Assembly: GCF_000421405.1 (NCBI RefSeq)
Contig: NZ_ATWY01000015.1
Span: 1 to 64,000 of the forward strand
Reading direction: 5' to 3'
From: Butyrivibrio sp. NC2007
GTDB taxonomy: Bacteria; Bacillota; Clostridia; Lachnospirales; Lachnospiraceae
Length of the DNA: 64,000 nt
Shown here: one piece after another, positions 37,618-45,995 of the stretch
Numbering within the stretch: position 1 is the stretch's first letter
Layout of the letters: each line of letters begins with the position of its first letter
The notes under the pieces: generated by a model
Told to the model about the DNA's origin: nothing
The model's input: the letters and a program-made list of their open reading frames with translations, nothing else
The model's database searches: none
Made by a program: the position numbers and the translations under genes

Positions 37618-37905
37618 TCAGTCCTGCATTCTGGTAAATACCAGCTCGTAACCGTCATCTCCGTAGTTAAGAGATCTGTTTACTCTACTGATTGTCGCTG
37701 TAGAAGCTCCGGTCTTCTCAGCTATCTCAAGGTATGTCTTCTTATCTCTGAGCATTGAAGCAACTTCAAATCTCTGTGAGAGCGATAAAAGCTCATTTAC
37801 TGTACACAGATCCTCGAAGAAGCTGTAGCACTCCTCTTTATTTTGCAGGCAGAGTATTGCATCAAACAAGTGATCAACAGCATCTGTTCTGATTTTTTTG
37901 TTCAT
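37618..37905 (-). CDS. yerC: TrpR-like protein YerC/YecD
   Basis: A 95-residue all-helical DNA-binding protein of the Trp-repressor superfamily. The helix-turn-helix is TYLEIAEKTGASTATISRVN (about residues 57-76), and the N-terminal LFDAILCLQNKEECYSFFEDL helices match the YerC/YecD family. Its regulon is not established; it does not carry obvious tryptophan-binding residues that I can confirm. It stands alone with its own terminator. Confidence 0.88.
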   Translation of the reverse strand: MNKKIRTDAVDHLFDAILCLQNKEECYSFFEDLCTVNELLSLSQRFEVASMLRDKKTYLEIAEKTGASTATISRVNRSLNYGDDGYELVFTRMQD

Positions 37906-38127
37906 TTCTGTCCCTCCAACTGATCTGATTTGCTATTAACTATATTCCGTTAATAATGCTTTCATGCTTAAATATTTTATCACGCTAAAACTTTAAAGTA
38001 AAGCCCGACTCATATATGCTTTTTCCATGTCATTATTTGTTATATAATAAGATTAATATTTTGCGTTATTATGTTTATTTGATTGTTGTATATAGTTAGC
38101 GCCTACATTTCTTGATGAGGAAGACAT

Positions 38128-39864
38128 ATGAAGGACGTTAGTTTTTACGATATAGTCATTTCAAAAAAAGACCAGAAAATAGTGTCGGCAGATGCCTGGA
38201 TCTACGACCAGTTCGGTAACTACGCAGTTAAGCCCATGAACGAAATGATAGCCCCGGAGGATATGGAAATCTATCAGAATAACATCAAAAACTGCGATGG
38301 TAACTGGTACCCCAGTAAGATAATCTGCCCTCATACCATGTATTACACCTACATGAAGGCGGCAAAAGAAAACGAAAACTTCATAAGGCTTACTATTGTG
38401 AATGCTGCAGATCTTTTAAATGCTCACAGCTCCCTCATGAGAGTCATAAATATATTCCAGGCTCAGCTGGATATGTACGAGGATGTTTACTTTGTATATA
38501 CCCCGGGCGAGGACAATATCAGTGTTTTCAATACAGAAGTTTCTGATTTCCAATCAAGGCTCTATTCTCCGGAAGAATTCGAACAGATACTGCTCTCCAG
38601 AGCAGAGGGTGAACAGATTGACAGCGTAAAAGGCTTTATCACTAAGGTTAAATCAGGTGTTGGCAGAAGTACTACCACCGTAAAAGGAAATCTTTTAAAT
38701 GATGATCCCGATGTTACACATACCGTCCTGGATGAATCCTTTGTTTTCTATGACAAGGATACCAAGGGCGTAGTTGGTCATATTCAGCTTTTAAGAAGCA
38801 GCGGAGCTGTAAAGATAAACAGCATCAAGCACGATTCAATGACCGGGCTTCTTGATAAAAGTGATATCCTGAGGATCGCCAAAGAAAGGATTGACGACAG
38901 AAGGCTTGAAGGCACTGCCCTTGCGATCATTGATATTGACTTTTTCAAATCAGTAAACGACACCTTTGGCCATCAGTTTGGTGATGAAGTCATCAAAAGA
39001 ACTGCCAGCATCATATCAAACGAGATCGACACCGATGGTATTTCAGGGCGATTCGGAGGCGATGAGTTCCTTGTTGTTCTATACGATATCTCTTCAGAAA
39101 AAGAGCTAAGGGCTAAACTCAGGGCTATTAAAAACAAAGTCACCTCCACATTCCCGGATAAGGGAATCGACAAAGACAATCCTCTTTCTGTTTCTATAGG
39201 TGCAGCAGTTTTCCCTAATGACGCAGATAACTACGATGATCTGTTTGAACTCACCGATCACTGTCTGTATCTTGCCAAGGAAAAAGGCCGAAACAGATAT
39301 ATCATATACACGCCTGAGAAACACGGAACTCTGGAAGAAATAAGACAAAAGCAACAAAATACCCGAAAGATCAACGAAAGAGATAACTCCTATGGCGATG
39401 TCATCGTCAAGATGTTCAACATGGCTCTTCATGACAAGGATAGCACCGTAGAACAATACATGTCAGAATTTGCCGAGGCCTTTGATCTTCAAAACGTCAT
39501 GTTGTTTGTTGGAGAACCTTTTAAATACAGATGTTCCGCAGGAAGCGACGCTATAACTGACCAAGTTGCAACAGATTTCGTTGTACAAATATTAGATAGT
39601 CCTGAACTTGAACAATACTTTGCGCTGGACGATTTCGTTGTTATAAACCGCCTTGAAATGCTTCCGCCTTTTGCCCATAACATCAAGGAATTCCTGACTA
39701 AAAGAGAGACTTACTCCATAATTTACACCAGGTTTTTCGACAAAGATAACAGAAAATGCATATTCATCATTTCCACAGTCGGAAAAAGAATTTTGTGGAA
39801 CCAGACACACTTTAGATATTACAGGGCTTTCACTGACCTGCTTTCGCTCCATTCTCTCGGCTGA
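38128..39864 (+). CDS. Diguanylate cyclase with N- and C-terminal sensor-like domains
   Basis: A 578-residue soluble protein: an N-terminal region that may be PAS-like (1-230), a GGDEF domain (about 235-400) with intact RFGGDEF (308-314), and a C-terminal region of about 165 residues with GAF-like pattern. It should make c-di-GMP from GTP. The DIDFFKSVND segment carries the metal-binding Asp. I see no RxxD inhibitory site that I can place with certainty. It is a single gene, followed by a weak hairpin at 39904-39922. No membrane helix is seen. Confidence 0.88.
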   Translation: MKDVSFYDIVISKKDQKIVSADAWIYDQFGNYAVKPMNEMIAPEDMEIYQNNIKNCDGNWYPSKIICPHTMYYTYMKAAKENENFIRLTIVNAADLLNAHSSLMRVINIFQAQLDMYEDVYFVYTPGEDNISVFNTEVSDFQSRLYSPEEFEQILLSRAEGEQIDSVKGFITKVKSGVGRSTTTVKGNLLNDDPDVTHTVLDESFVFYDKDTKGVVGHIQLLRSSGAVKINSIKHDSMTGLLDKSDILRIAKERIDDRRLEGTALAIIDIDFFKSVNDTFGHQFGDEVIKRTASIISNEIDTDGISGRFGGDEFLVVLYDISSEKELRAKLRAIKNKVTSTFPDKGIDKDNPLSVSIGAAVFPNDADNYDDLFELTDHCLYLAKEKGRNRYIIYTPEKHGTLEEIRQKQQNTRKINERDNSYGDVIVKMFNMALHDKDSTVEQYMSEFAEAFDLQNVMLFVGEPFKYRCSAGSDAITDQVATDFVVQILDSPELEQYFALDDFVVINRLEMLPPFAHNIKEFLTKRETYSIIYTRFFDKDNRKCIFIISTVGKRILWNQTHFRYYRAFTDLLSLHSLG

Positions 39865-39903
39865 AATTGCTTTACTTTTGACCACTTATGTGATATCGTA
39901 AAT

Positions 39904-39922
39904 ATGTTGTCATAGACAACAT
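39904..39922 (+). terminator. Weak terminator-like hairpin before cspA
   Basis: ATGTTGT and ACAACAT form a seven-bp stem around CATAG, followed by AACATTTTATTTTTTTATTTTT. It may end the GGDEF transcript or be part of the cold-shock gene leader. Confidence 0.45.
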
Positions 39923-39959
39923 AACATTTTATTTTTTTATTTTTATTGGAGGTATTACG

Positions 39960-40160
39960 ATGAACAAAGGTACTGTTAAGTGGTTCAACAACCAGAAGGG
40001 TTACGGCTTCATTTCTGACGAGGCTGGAAATGATGTATTCGTACATTATTCAGGACTCAACATGGAAGGTTTCAAGTCTCTCGAAGAGGGCGCTTCTGTA
40101 GAGTATGATGTAATCCAGGGCGAAAAGGGACCTCAGGCCGTAAACGTAAACAAGCTTTAA
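39960..40160 (+). CDS. cspA: Cold-shock protein (CspA family)
   Basis: A 66-residue OB-fold protein that binds single-stranded RNA or DNA. RNP1 (KGYGFIS, residues 14-20) and RNP2 (VFVHYS) are both present, and the N-terminal [13 protein letters not shown] is typical. The start follows a TTGGAGG ribosome binding site. The T-rich leader upstream and the terminator at 40256-40288 delimit a single-gene unit. Confidence 0.96.
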   Translation: MNKGTVKWFNNQKGYGFISDEAGNDVFVHYSGLNMEGFKSLEEGASVEYDVIQGEKGPQAVNVNKL

Positions 40161-40255
40161 TTCAGAGTAACTAAAGCATTTAATCAGACTACAAGGTGCC
40201 TTATTCTAAAATAGATTTATTTTGAATTTGCAATATTGTAACAATGATTAATCAT

Positions 40256-40288
40256 AAGAACCATCTGGTGTAGACCAGATGGTTCTTT
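40256..40288. terminator. Bidirectional terminator between cspA and hisA
   Basis: AAGAACCATCTGGT and ACCAGATGGTTCTT form a 14-bp stem with a four-base loop and short A/T runs on either side. It lies between convergent genes ending at 40160 and 40307. Confidence 0.9.
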
Positions 40289-40306
40289 TGAGTTTTCTTA
40301 TTATTT

Positions 40307-41080
40307 TTATTTACACGCTTCTATTACATCTTTCATCTTAAGGCTTCCGCCAAAGATATCAAGCGCACTTCCCACGGTGGCGTCGACCTTTCCGTTTCCA
40401 AGTCTTTTCAAAAGCTCTATATCACTGCAGCTCTTTATACCACCCGCGTAGGTCACTGGTTTTTTAGCCCATTGTCCAAGGATTGTGGCTACATTTTCTT
40501 CTATGCCTTCCTGTTTACCTTCCACATCAGCTGCATGTATAAGAAATTCATCGCAGTAGTCCGAAAGATCATCCATAGTATCTGCATCAAGTTTAACATC
40601 AGTAAGCTTCTGCCATCTGTCAGTGACTACAAAGTAATCATCTTCAACTTTCTTACAGGAGAGATCCAAAACCAGTCTCTCTTTTCCTACTGCCTTTACC
40701 AGCTTTTTAAGATTAGTCTTATTGATACGGCCATTCTTAAATACAAAAGAAGTGACTATTACATGCGAAGCCCCGGCTTCTATAAACTCTAAGGCATTTT
40801 CATCCGTAATGCCTCCGCCGATCTGTAATAGCCCGGGAGTTGCTGTAAGTGCCGATATTCCTTGCTTTTTAGTCATCTCATAGAAAGGACTTCCCTTGGG
40901 ATTAAGCAGAATGATATGGCCTCCGAACAGTCCCAGTTCCTTGTACATTCTGGCGTAGTAATCAGCGCCTCTTGCAGACACGAAGTTCTCAGAAGCACTA
41001 TCTCCTTCATCTTGTAGGCTCGATCCGACTATCTGTTTAACTTTGCCGTTGTGAATATCAATACAGGGCCTGAATCTCAT
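40307..41080 (-). CDS. hisA: Phosphoribosylformimino-AICAR-phosphate isomerase, eukaryotic type
   Basis: A 257-residue TIM barrel of histidine synthesis that isomerises ProFAR to PRFAR. The sequence follows the fungal/plant HIS6 branch and not typical bacterial HisA: CIDIHNGKVKQIVG (6-19), LQIGGGI, VIVTSFVFKNG, DEFLIHAADVEG, TYAGGIKS and VGSALDIFGG align closely with what I know of yeast His6. No other histidine gene is adjacent. It follows dapB by 12 bases on the same strand, so it may be co-transcribed with the lysine genes. Horizontal origin is possible. Confidence 0.9.
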   Translation of the reverse strand: MRFRPCIDIHNGKVKQIVGSSLQDEGDSASENFVSARGADYYARMYKELGLFGGHIILLNPKGSPFYEMTKKQGISALTATPGLLQIGGGITDENALEFIEAGASHVIVTSFVFKNGRINKTNLKKLVKAVGKERLVLDLSCKKVEDDYFVVTDRWQKLTDVKLDADTMDDLSDYCDEFLIHAADVEGKQEGIEENVATILGQWAKKPVTYAGGIKSCSDIELLKRLGNGKVDATVGSALDIFGGSLKMKDVIEACK

Positions 41081-41092
41081 GTATCACAAACC

Positions 41093-41851
41093 TCACTGAA
41101 GTACATCGCTCATATCGTACATTCCTGCGCTCTTTCCTGCCAGGAACTTGGCTGCCTGAATGGCACCCTTTCCAAAGATAGCTCTTGAATATGCTCTGTG
41201 AGAAAGCGTTACGACCTCGTCGTGACCGGCAAAGATAACATCATGATCACCAACGATGGTTCCGCCACGGACTGCAGAGATTCCAATCTCTTTTACAGGG
41301 CGTTTTTCTCTTCTTGTGCTTCTATCGTTAACATATTCATACTCATTGTTCAAAGACTCATTGATCGAATCAGCCAGAGCAATAGCTGTTCCCGAAGGAG
41401 CATCAAGCTTCTGGTTGTGGTGTTTCTCTACGATCTCAATATCAAAGCCTGCTGCTGCAAAGAGAGGAGAAACCTCCTTGAGCACTTTGATAAGTGCATT
41501 TACACCTACAGACATGTTGGCTGACTTAAGAACTGCAACCTTGGATGAAGCCTCTTTTACCTTATCAAGCTGCTGCGCTGAAAGGCCTGTTGAACAGAGA
41601 ACTACAGGAATGCCCTTATCTGTGCAGTAGTCAAGAAGTCCGTCCACTGCTGATGCATTTGAGAAATCAACGATTACATCTGCATCTATGTTGCACTCGG
41701 AAAGGCTCTTAAATACAGGAAAATCGTAAGTGTTCTCGCCAAAAGCATCTACACCTGCAACTACCTGAATATCCTGATCTTCCTTGCAGAGATCTATAAT
41801 CACATGACCCATACGGCCGTTACAGCCGTGCATTATCATTTTTACCATCAC
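41093..41851 (-). CDS. dapB: 4-hydroxy-tetrahydrodipicolinate reductase
   Basis: A 252-residue NAD(P)H-dependent reductase, second step of the lysine/diaminopimelate branch. The Rossmann motif is HGCNGRMGHV (8-17), and the substrate-binding EKHHNQKLDAPSGTA motif (about 140-154) has the catalytic His pair and Lys. The start overlaps the dapA stop by four bases (41848-41851), showing translational coupling. Expression is set by the lysine riboswitch ahead of dapA. Confidence 0.96.
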   Translation of the reverse strand: MMVKMIMHGCNGRMGHVIIDLCKEDQDIQVVAGVDAFGENTYDFPVFKSLSECNIDADVIVDFSNASAVDGLLDYCTDKGIPVVLCSTGLSAQQLDKVKEASSKVAVLKSANMSVGVNALIKVLKEVSPLFAAAGFDIEIVEKHHNQKLDAPSGTAIALADSINESLNNEYEYVNDRSTRREKRPVKEIGISAVRGGTIVGDHDVIFAGHDEVVTLSHRAYSRAIFGKGAIQAAKFLAGKSAGMYDMSDVLQ

Positions 41852-42738
41852 TTAACCTCCAGGCCGAACTTTATCATCTCTTCTTTAAGCTTCTCCTGAT
41901 TCTGTGGTTCCATCTCTGTGAGAGGAAGGCGAAGCGGTCCTGCGTTAAATCCGATCATCTTAAGCGCTGACTTAACGGGGATAGGATTAACTTCTGAGAA
42001 AAGAGCTTTTACAAGAGGATAAGCCTTGAACTGAAGCTCACGTGCTGCAGCAAAATCGCCGTCTAAACACTTCTGGCAGATCTCGTGTGTCTGTCTTGGT
42101 GCAACGTTTGAAAGAACTGAGATTACGCCAAGTCCACCAACTGACATGATTGGAACGATCTGGTCGTCATCACCTGAATAGAGGTCGATTGCGCCCTCTG
42201 CAAGCTGCATCATCTTGATGGTCTGGGAAATATTTCCTGTTGCATCCTTGATGCCGACGATGTTCTTGTGCTCTTTTGCAAGCTTGACAGCTGTCTCGGG
42301 AAGGATGTTGCATCCTGTTCTGCTGGGTACGTTGTAAAGAATGATCGGAATATTTATAGCATCTGCAATGGCTGAGAAGTGAGCAATAAGTCCGCCCTGA
42401 GTAGCCTTGTTGTAATATGGAGTTACCTGAAGAACACCATCTGCTCCGTACTCCTCTGCAAGCTTTGAAAGCTCGATTGCTGTCTCTGTGCAGTTAGAAC
42501 CTGTTCCGGCGATGACAGGGATTCTCTTTGCCACCTTGTCGATACAGAACTTAACTACTTCCATGTGCTCTTTTTCTGACATGGTTGCTGCCTCGCCTGT
42601 TGTTCCGCAGACGATGATGGCATCTGTTCCGTTTGCGATCTGGAATTCGATCAGTCTCTCGAACTCCTCGTAATTAACCTCTCCATTTTCTTTGAACGGA
42701 GTCGCGATGGCAACTCCAGCGCCCTTAAATATAGCCAT
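41848..42738 (-). CDS. dapA: 4-hydroxy-tetrahydrodipicolinate synthase
   Basis: A 296-residue aldolase-type enzyme condensing pyruvate with aspartate semialdehyde, the committed step to lysine. The Schiff-base Lys164 is in VGIKDATG, the catalytic Tyr135 in ILYNVPSRTG, and the GTTGE motif (45-49) is present. The start codon follows an AGGAGG site. A lysine riboswitch with terminator lies directly upstream, so transcription should stop when lysine is high. Confidence 0.97.
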   Translation of the reverse strand: MAIFKGAGVAIATPFKENGEVNYEEFERLIEFQIANGTDAIIVCGTTGEAATMSEKEHMEVVKFCIDKVAKRIPVIAGTGSNCTETAIELSKLAEEYGADGVLQVTPYYNKATQGGLIAHFSAIADAINIPIILYNVPSRTGCNILPETAVKLAKEHKNIVGIKDATGNISQTIKMMQLAEGAIDLYSGDDDQIVPIMSVGGLGVISVLSNVAPRQTHEICQKCLDGDFAAARELQFKAYPLVKALFSEVNPIPVKSALKMIGFNAGPLRLPLTEMEPQNQEKLKEEMIKFGLEVK

Positions 42739-42774
42739 ATTTTCCTCCTTCTGTGAACAAATTAGATAAAGAAA

Positions 42775-42799
42775 GGCTCATCAGATATTCTGATGAGCC
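42775..42799 (-). terminator. Riboswitch-controlled terminator before dapA
   Basis: GGCTCATCAGA and TCTGATGAGCC form an 11-bp stem, followed on the minus strand by TTTCTTTATC. It is the expression platform of the lysine riboswitch. Confidence 0.88.
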
Positions 42800-42831
42800 G
42801 CCAAAAGCCTAACAAAAAATAGCCATAATGA

Positions 42832-43010
42832 TTAAGCTTATTGATAGCGCCCCATCTTGCGATGACAGTCATACAGCTCTTAACTGTATGCCCAAGCATT
42901 CAGCTTACAGGTCACTGAACCTTTCGGCATATTTACCTTCCACTTCGTTTCACCTGCTCCTGTAGCATCCGCGAAGTTACTCATTAAATATGCAACCTCT
43001 ATCTAATGTC
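42832..43010 (-). ncRNA. Lysine riboswitch (L box)
   Basis: On the minus strand the conserved elements appear in order: AGATAGAGGTTGCA, AATGAGTA, a GAAGTGGAAGG segment, TGCCGAAAGG, GCTTGGGCATACAG, GACTGTCATC and GGGCGCTATC, which pairs with the 5' GATAG to close P1. These match the known L-box core, for example that before Bacillus subtilis lysC. The terminator follows at 42775-42799 and dapA begins at 42738. Lysine binding should favour termination. Confidence 0.9.
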
Positions 43011-43025
43011 TTATGTGTTTTTTAA

Positions 43026-43055
43026 ATAGTACAACGCAGGTCAATAACCTGTCAA
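43026..43055 (-). promoter_or_regulatory. Promoter of the dapA-dapB operon
   Basis: Minus-strand TTGACA (43050-43055), an 18-base spacer and TACTAT (43026-43031), about 15-20 bases upstream of the riboswitch. Confidence 0.7.
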
Positions 43056-43100
43056 TACATAGGCATTTTTTACCATAAAGTCAGCATTAAATGATCGGCC

Positions 43101-44372
43101 TTAAGCTCCTGTAACAGTGACGTTTTCTATCTTTACGGCACTTGGAATAAGAGTTGTGTCATACTGCTTAAGCTCTTTTGAGAGTCTTACATTCTTTATA
43201 AGGTCTGAGAGAGTTCCGGAAACAGAGCCTCCGCTTACAGGTGTTACCTTATCTCCCTCATGCCAGTAAGCAAGCCTTATCTCTCCTGCGATGTCTCCTG
43301 TTATTGGGTCCACACTGAAGTCTGAGAACTCAACGGGCTCAAGGTAGTTGCCACACCTGAGTTCGCTCTCTGAAAGTGATCCGCCTTCAGCAGCGAAGTT
43401 ACTTGCTATAAAGGAATCCGTAACGCCGAGGTAGTATCTGAACTGAGCATCTCCCCAGAAGTTCTCCGGAACGTTTTCCTTTAAGATATACATGTCACGT
43501 ATCTCAGCGCCCTGAGAATCTACAGGTGCATTATATGAGGAATTGGGAAGGTCTTTTACTGCCTTGATGGTGAAAGTATCACCTTCTACATTTTCGCAGA
43601 TGGCCTTACCCTTCTCCCAGTCTGAGTATCCGCGGTACTTAAAGGCTGCGTGCATCTTCATGGCAAACCACTTGAAGATTTCTACCGCATCAGCTGTTGT
43701 AAAAAGAACTGTCGCCTTATCCAGTGCTGGTGTCGGAACCGTTACAAGTCTGTCCTTACCAAAGCTTAGGGTCTTCGAGATCTCTTTTACCAGGTTGTCC
43801 TTGTCGCAGGTTCCTGAAGTATACATACGATAAAGCTCAATCTCGTGCTCATCGTTTCTTGCGTTTACAACGACTTCCACCGTTGAGCTGGGGTAGCTGA
43901 CAGTAACATCAACGCCCTCTGAGTTTACGTATCTTCTTGTGTTGCTCTCTGCAAAAATCTCGTAGGAGTTGATATCCTCACCTGAAGTTTCGGGAATCTG
44001 CTGCATAGCTTCGATGAAGTCCCTGGCCATCTGCGCGGGATCAAACTTCTCTCCGCCGCCCTCCACCTTCTTTTTGTTGAGCTCGTAGTATGGGTTCTTT
44101 ACATATTGGGCTCTCTCGTAGAGATCGGCTATTATCTTCTTAGCTTCCTCTTCTGATGCTGTGGGTGATATCTCCTGAGTTGCGCTTCCAAGGAATTTCC
44201 CATCCTCATGCTTTCTGTAAACTGTGACACCGATATGCTCGACATCACGGACTCTGTTCTGGTCCAGCTCGTGCTTTATAAAGTAAAACTCCCAGGCGCT
44301 TGTGCATTTATCTGTAACTTCAAAGCCGTCAACACCCTGAGCTTTTAAAAGTTCAATTATTCTATCTGTCAT
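43101..44372 (-). CDS. tldE: TldE/PmbA-family metalloprotease subunit
   Basis: A 423-residue member of the TldD/PmbA (U62) family. Unlike TldD it has no HExxxH, as expected for the TldE partner, which lacks a metal site of its own. TldD-TldE heterodimers trim peptides and in some bacteria process ribosomally made peptide products. It lies 15 bases after tldD on the same strand. No precursor-peptide gene is evident in the neighbourhood. Confidence 0.88.
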   Translation of the reverse strand: MTDRIIELLKAQGVDGFEVTDKCTSAWEFYFIKHELDQNRVRDVEHIGVTVYRKHEDGKFLGSATQEISPTASEEEAKKIIADLYERAQYVKNPYYELNKKKVEGGGEKFDPAQMARDFIEAMQQIPETSGEDINSYEIFAESNTRRYVNSEGVDVTVSYPSSTVEVVVNARNDEHEIELYRMYTSGTCDKDNLVKEISKTLSFGKDRLVTVPTPALDKATVLFTTADAVEIFKWFAMKMHAAFKYRGYSDWEKGKAICENVEGDTFTIKAVKDLPNSSYNAPVDSQGAEIRDMYILKENVPENFWGDAQFRYYLGVTDSFIASNFAAEGGSLSESELRCGNYLEPVEFSDFSVDPITGDIAGEIRLAYWHEGDKVTPVSGGSVSGTLSDLIKNVRLSKELKQYDTTLIPSAVKIENVTVTGA

Positions 44373-44387
44373 TATCTGTTTCCCCTT

Positions 44388-45821
44388 TTATCCAAGTTTC
44401 GCTACGGCTTTAAGATATGGGCCTCCGTCAACGGTCTTGACCCATTCCTTGTGTCCTTTACCGCAGGCGCCGTTTCCATAGGATTCGTAGTCTGTGCTGG
44501 CCATGGAAATTGAGCCCAGAAGATCGGGCACATATCCGGTCATGATAACAGGTGAAACAACCTTGCCTGTGAGCTTACCGTCAATGATCTCGTATCCTCT
44601 TGCCACGATGCACTGAATTCCCCAGTGCTTGGGATCCTCCATACCTGAATCCATTCCGTCAAGAAGATAGCCCTTCTTAACGCTCTTTATCATCTCTTCC
44701 TTGGTGGAAGTTCCGGGATCAAACATAGTATTGGTCATTCTGGTGTAAACCTTGTGCTCGAAGTTCTCTCTCTTGCCGTTTCCTGTGGGCTTTGTTCCGA
44801 GCCTTAAGGCTGCGAGAGCATCGCAGACACCGGTCTTAAGGATTCCCTTGTCGATCTCTACAACATCGCCTGCAGGAGTTCCTTCATCATCAAAGGCATA
44901 GCTGGTAACGTCTCTTACGCACTTTGCTCCCTCATGCATGGTAACGATGTCTGAGCCGACTCTTCTTTCGATATACTCTGCTCCGAGAGCTCTCTTTTTA
45001 ACAAACATATCCATCTCAACGCCATGGCCAAAAGCCTCATGGGCAATGAGTCCGGAGATCTCGGGAGTTGTGATGATCTCATACTCGCCGGGGATAACGT
45101 GGTCGGCACCGAGAGTATCGTTAAGTCCTCTAAAGCTCTCTTTTACCACCTCTCCCATTCCGTCAAAGATCTCAGGTCCCAGCCTGTCAGAGATTCCGCT
45201 GAAGGACTGGTCGCTCTTGCCATCCCTTGCGCCGATCATGAATACAGCTCCCTCTGAATAAACATAGCTCTGACGAAGATCCTTATTAGCTGTAAGGAAC
45301 ATCTTGCAGATATGAGTTGACTGAGCCACGCAGTTGCAGTCGATGACTTCATCGGAGAGAGAAACGCCCTCATCGCTGAATTTCTGGAGCTTGTCAACCA
45401 GGGCTGAAAGATCTGTCTCCTCAGGAAGCGAGCCTGTCTCCATCTCCACAAAGAGCTCCTGCTTCTCATCATCAAGCTTGGGAGTGTTGTAGATTTCAGA
45501 CTTAGTTGCCGCAAGGACGGACATCTGGGCATCAAGAACGCCCCTCACTTCAGCCGCCATGTCTTTTGCCCTCTCAGGATCAAATCTGTTAAAAGAGTAT
45601 TCGCTGTAAAGGCCATCCTTGTAGACCCTGATGACGTTTCCTCTCTCAGTGGTAAGTGTCGATCCGCTCACGGACTTAACGCGCTGTGAAACCCTGACAT
45701 TAAAGCCAACGGAATCCGTTGAAAGAACGCTTACATAGTCATAACTCTTTGCAAGTTCTGCTATAAGGTCTTTCAAACCAGGCGCGATATCATTTAAATA
45801 TGTTGAAAATTTCGCCTTCAT
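44388..45821 (-). CDS. tldD: TldD-family metalloprotease catalytic subunit
   Basis: A 477-residue TldD (U62) protein. The zinc motif HEAFGH is at residues 261-266, within GLIAHEAFGHGVEMD, matching the family's HExxxH site. It forms a heterodimer with TldE, encoded just downstream. Start at 45821 follows a GGGGAAAAAATG region with a modest ribosome binding site. The pair is widely conserved and its substrate here is unknown. Confidence 0.92.
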   Translation of the reverse strand: MKAKFSTYLNDIAPGLKDLIAELAKSYDYVSVLSTDSVGFNVRVSQRVKSVSGSTLTTERGNVIRVYKDGLYSEYSFNRFDPERAKDMAAEVRGVLDAQMSVLAATKSEIYNTPKLDDEKQELFVEMETGSLPEETDLSALVDKLQKFSDEGVSLSDEVIDCNCVAQSTHICKMFLTANKDLRQSYVYSEGAVFMIGARDGKSDQSFSGISDRLGPEIFDGMGEVVKESFRGLNDTLGADHVIPGEYEIITTPEISGLIAHEAFGHGVEMDMFVKKRALGAEYIERRVGSDIVTMHEGAKCVRDVTSYAFDDEGTPAGDVVEIDKGILKTGVCDALAALRLGTKPTGNGKRENFEHKVYTRMTNTMFDPGTSTKEEMIKSVKKGYLLDGMDSGMEDPKHWGIQCIVARGYEIIDGKLTGKVVSPVIMTGYVPDLLGSISMASTDYESYGNGACGKGHKEWVKTVDGGPYLKAVAKLG

Positions 45822-45914
45822 TTTTTCCCCTTTTCTTTCACAAATTGGTTACTTTTTGCGCAACCATGCTTAATTTTATCATAAAAGGCCCTTGTTTTCT
45901 GTGAAATTTTTATG

Positions 45915-45943
45915 TTGAACAAGTAATATACGCGTGCTATAAT
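45915..45943 (+). promoter_or_regulatory. Promoter of bipA
   Basis: TTGAAC (45915-45920), a 17-base spacer and a perfect TATAAT (45938-45943). A ribosome binding site AAGGAGA follows before the ATG at 45996. Confidence 0.85.
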
Positions 45944-45995
45944 TCCTTAGTTTGAAATGAATGTGTTTTTTCTATATTAAGGAGACAAAAGATTT

